A stretch of DNA of 7,323 bases from a bacterium (GTDB lineage: Bacteria > Patescibacteriota > Microgenomatia > JAADGY01), in the NCBI GenBank assembly GCA_013152165.1, contig JAADGY010000090.1, positions 1-7,323 of the forward strand. Direction: 5' to 3'. This document shows positions 5,224-7,323 of this stretch, piece by piece. Numbering within the stretch: position 1 is the first letter of the stretch; every line of letters starts with the position of its first letter. The notes under the pieces are model-generated. The model did not search any database, had not been told where the DNA came from, and saw nothing but the letters and a program-made list of their open reading frames with translations. Position numbers and translations under genes: made by a program.

Positions 5224-5240
5224 TATAATAAAACAAGGAG
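5224..5240 (+). promoter_or_regulatory. -10 box and Shine-Dalgarno site of rpmB
   Basis: AAGGAG at 5235-5240 lies five bases before the rpmB ATG at 5246, the only strong Shine-Dalgarno site in the window, and it fixes that start. TATAAT at 5224-5229 lies just upstream. If it is used, the transcript would begin near 5236, inside the ribosome site. TTGACC at 5205-5210 is only 13 bp from the box, so this promoter is uncertain. Confidence 0.6.
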
Positions 5241-5245
5241 AAACA

Positions 5246-5443
5246 ATGGCTAAATGTCACTCATGCCGCAAAGGCGCTCAACACATTTTAAAAGTGTCCC
5301 ATTCTAAACAAAGAACCAGCAAATGGTCTAAACCCAACCTCCACTCAACCACTATCCAAGCTGGCGGACAAAAAAAGAAAGTCAAACTCTGTACCAAATG
5401 TCTGCGCCGCCACAAGGCCCAAACTAAACAACCATCCGCTTAA
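5246..5443 (+). CDS. rpmB: 50S ribosomal protein L28
   Basis: The gene encodes 65 residues of large-subunit protein L28. The body matches the family: an N-terminal C4-x-x-C7 (CHSC) followed by RKGAQHILKVSHSKQRTSKWSKPNLHS, then VKLCTKCLRRHK with C49-x-x-C52, together forming a zinc ribbon. SHSKQRTSKWSKPNL corresponds to the family SHSxRKTKRRFxPNL. A longer open frame extends back to 5144, but that start lies inside tRNA-Ala. The ATG at 5246, with AAGGAG five bases upstream and the MAKC start, is clearly correct. Its TAA (5441-5443) overlaps the lepA stop on the other strand through the palindrome TTAA. L33 and L28 here both have the zinc-binding form. Confidence 0.95.
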   Translation: MAKCHSCRKGAQHILKVSHSKQRTSKWSKPNLHSTTIQAGGQKKKVKLCTKCLRRHKAQTKQPSA

Positions 5444-7230
5444 GTATTTTCGCCGCCCAACAAAACTAAAAAGGCCTTCTGGGGCAGCTGCACTTTACCT
5501 ATCTGCTTTAATCTTTTCTTTCCTTTCTTTTGTTTTTTTAACAATTTATCTTTCCGGGTCTGGTCCCCGCCATACAGCTTGGCCGTCACATCTTTTCTAA
5601 ACGGGGCGATCCTTTCCCGTGCCACAATCTTTGCCCCCACTCTTGCTTGTATCACTACCTCGAACTGCTGGCGAGGAATTATCTTTCTTAACCTTGATAC
5701 CAACATCCTAGATTGATACATCGCCTTTTCTTCAGCAAACAAAAACACCAAGCCTTCAACCACCCTGCCGTTTATTAACAGCTCTACCTTCTTTAACTTC
5801 GTCTGCCTCCACCCCAACCATTCCCAATCAAAAGAAACAAAACCTGAAGCTACTGTTTCTAATTGGTTATAAAAATCACCCACTAACTCGGACAAGGGCA
5901 TTTGCCCCTTTAACCTTAGTCTGTCTCCAAAATAAACCACGTCACTTACCTTGCCTCTGGCCTCTATCACCAAACTCATCACCCCGCCGTAATATTTTTT
6001 CCGGCTGAACAAACTAAACCTAATGAATGGCTCTTCTATTGCTTCAATCTCGTGTTCATCCGGCAGTTTGCCGGCGCTTTTGACCACTTGCCACTTATCA
6101 CTGTTTTTCCTTTTGTATCGATAGCTCACAGATGGCATCGTTGTAATTATTTCCAGTCCATAATCTCTTTCCAACCTCTCCTTGGTTATCTGGGCATGCA
6201 GTAAGCCCAAAAATCCGCACCGGACACCTCCGCCCAAAACCTCTGACTGCTCCACCCGCCATTCCAAAGAGGCATCAATCAACGACAATTTTTCCATCGC
6301 CGTCTTTAATTTTGGGAACATCGTTGTATCAACCGGATAAAAACTGGCAAATACCACCTGGGTCGGCTTCTTAAAACCTTTAATCGGCTCAACCTTGTTC
6401 CCCACTTTAAAAACAGTGTCGCCGACCCGCACTTTTTGAATATCTTTCACTCCGGTTATCAAATAGCCAATCTCACCGGCCCTCAATCCAGCTCTTTTAT
6501 CCAATCCCTTAACCTGAAACCATCCAGCTTCCTTAACAGTCTCTCCCACCTTGGTATGGAAAAACTCAACCGCATCACCCTCCTCTACCCGGCCATCGAT
6601 CAGCCTGACGCCGGCCACCACGCCTTTATAGGAATCATAAAACGAATCAAAAATCAAAGCTTTCAAAGCCGTCTTTGAACTTGCCGGCGGCGGCACTTTT
6701 TCTATCACAGCCTGCAGCAGCCTTTCTACCCCCATCCCGGTTTTAGCCGAAACTAAAAAAATTTCATCTTCCCTAAAGGCAAACAGCTCCATCATTTCCA
6801 ACATCACTTCCTCTGTTCTAGCCGAGGCCAAATCAATTTTGTTAACTACCGGGATAAAACGCAGGCCAAGCCGTTTTGCTTTTTCCCAATAACTAACGGT
6901 TTGAGCCTGCACCCCCTGGGTCGCATCCACCAGCAAAACCGCTCCCTCTACCGCTGATAGAGTTCTTTCCACTTCATATGAAAAATCAACATGCCCCGGG
7001 GTGTCAATTAGGTTCAACAAATATCTTTTGTCATTTAGTTCATACTCCATCGTTACCGGCGCCAGTTTTATGGTAATGCCTCTTTCCCGCGATATTGGAT
7101 GACGATCCAATACTTGATTCCCCTGGCCCCTCTTTATACTGCCGGTGGCTTCCAGCAATCGATCAGCCAGCGTCGACTTGCCGTGATCAACATGAGCGAT
7201 AATGCAAAAATTACGAATCTGGTTAATCAT
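5440..7230 (-). CDS. lepA: Elongation factor 4 (LepA), ribosomal GTPase
   Basis: LepA/EF4 is a translational GTPase that binds the ribosome and is implicated in back-translocation and ribosome biogenesis. Numbering from the ATG at 7230 gives 596 residues. The G domain shows AHVDHGKST (12-20), ERGITIK (49-55), DTPGH (76-80), NKID (130-133) and SAK (161-163). The beta-barrel and EF-G-like domains follow. The LepA-specific C-terminal domain is clear from KDVTAKLYGGDQTRKDKLL at about 546 onward, ending with KQIGKV and QLPQKAFL. An ATG at 7236 would add two residues, but the later start matches the family's MxNIRNF-type beginning and sits six bases after a TAATAT box. There is no Shine-Dalgarno site. 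The stop overlaps that of rpmB, so transcripts of the two genes must converge. Confidence 0.97.
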   Translation of the reverse strand: MINQIRNFCIIAHVDHGKSTLADRLLEATGSIKRGQGNQVLDRHPISRERGITIKLAPVTMEYELNDKRYLLNLIDTPGHVDFSYEVERTLSAVEGAVLLVDATQGVQAQTVSYWEKAKRLGLRFIPVVNKIDLASARTEEVMLEMMELFAFREDEIFLVSAKTGMGVERLLQAVIEKVPPPASSKTALKALIFDSFYDSYKGVVAGVRLIDGRVEEGDAVEFFHTKVGETVKEAGWFQVKGLDKRAGLRAGEIGYLITGVKDIQKVRVGDTVFKVGNKVEPIKGFKKPTQVVFASFYPVDTTMFPKLKTAMEKLSLIDASLEWRVEQSEVLGGGVRCGFLGLLHAQITKERLERDYGLEIITTMPSVSYRYKRKNSDKWQVVKSAGKLPDEHEIEAIEEPFIRFSLFSRKKYYGGVMSLVIEARGKVSDVVYFGDRLRLKGQMPLSELVGDFYNQLETVASGFVSFDWEWLGWRQTKLKKVELLINGRVVEGLVFLFAEEKAMYQSRMLVSRLRKIIPRQQFEVVIQARVGAKIVARERIAPFRKDVTAKLYGGDQTRKDKLLKKQKKGKKRLKQIGKVQLPQKAFLVLLGGENT

Positions 7231-7236
7231 ACTCAT

Positions 7237-7242
7237 ATATTA
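7237..7242 (-). promoter_or_regulatory. Putative -10 box of lepA, leaderless start
   Basis: TAATAT on the minus strand directly abuts the ATG at 7236 and lies six bases before the ATG at 7230. Transcription would start on the second ATG and exclude the first. No strong -35 is seen at 16-18 bp. Confidence 0.4.
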
Positions 7243-7323
7243 CTATGTCTGTGTTCTTGGACAGGATCATCTTCTGCTCCACTCCCGATCCAACATCGTT
7301 TGAAAAGGTCGTGCCTTCCTTCT
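7243..7323. other. Unassigned window end upstream of lepA
   Basis: The stretch is too short to assign. On the plus strand a frame opens at ATG 7245 (MSVFLDRIIFCSTPDPTSFE...) and runs off the edge, with TATATT at 7236-7241 just upstream. On the minus strand two frames are open from the edge: one ends ILSKNTDIVIYEYD at a stop overlapping the start of lepA, the other ends HRHSNI at a TGA overlapping the ATG at 7236. Any of these may be the neighbour gene, or none. Confidence 0.25.

Noticed and set aside
5144..5245. N-terminal extension of L28 from an ATG at 5144
   Set aside because: That start lies inside tRNA-Ala. The L28 family begins at the MAKC start at 5246, which has AAGGAG five bases upstream.
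6436..6678. 80-residue plus-strand open frame
   Set aside because: It is antisense to a conserved part of lepA.

Overview
The window looks like part of a small, compact bacterial genome, most likely from the Candidate Phyla Radiation (Patescibacteria, perhaps the Microgenomates side). This placement is an inference, not a search result. It rests on gene-to-gene gaps of zero or overlapping bases, very short 5' leaders, AT-rich repeat-filled spacers, and small divergent versions of housekeeping proteins. TGA serves as a normal stop codon: fmt and the unknown gene end with it, and no gene carries it in frame. This argues against the recoded Gracilibacteria/SR1 lineages.

Layout from left to right. 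1-152: a palindromic element and a 7-bp tandem repeat. 153-749 (-): def, peptide deformylase. 786-974 (-): a candidate structured non-coding RNA with its own -10 box and a terminal U run. 994-1740 (-): a protein of about 248 residues that I do not recognise. 1741-1842: a divergent promoter region. 1843-3680 (+): fmt, methionyl-tRNA formyltransferase, overlapping by ATGA a D,D-carboxypeptidase (S11) gene. 3681-4307 (-): an M50 site-2-type membrane metalloprotease, tail to tail with the carboxypeptidase with no gap. 4308-4782: a non-coding stretch with a second possibly structured element, an AT-rich tract and a heptamer repeat array interrupted by palindromes. 4783-5443 (+): tRNA-Thr(GGT), rpmG (L33, too short for ordinary ORF cut-offs), tRNA-Ala(GGC) and rpmB (L28). 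5440-7230 (-): lepA (EF4), whose stop codon overlaps that of rpmB. 7243-7323: an unassigned end.

Most of the genes concern translation. Fmt formylates initiator Met-tRNA and Def removes the formyl group from new proteins. L33 and L28 are zinc-ribbon-type ribosomal proteins, LepA is a ribosomal GTPase, and two tRNAs are present. The carboxypeptidase and the M50 protease act at the cell envelope.

The most notable pattern is in gene starts. A TATAAT-like box lies only 5-7 bp before the start codon of def, fmt, the M50 gene, rpmG and lepA, which predicts leaderless mRNAs. Only rpmB has a clear Shine-Dalgarno site. The best candidate for an undescribed element is the roughly 189-nt RNA at 786-974.
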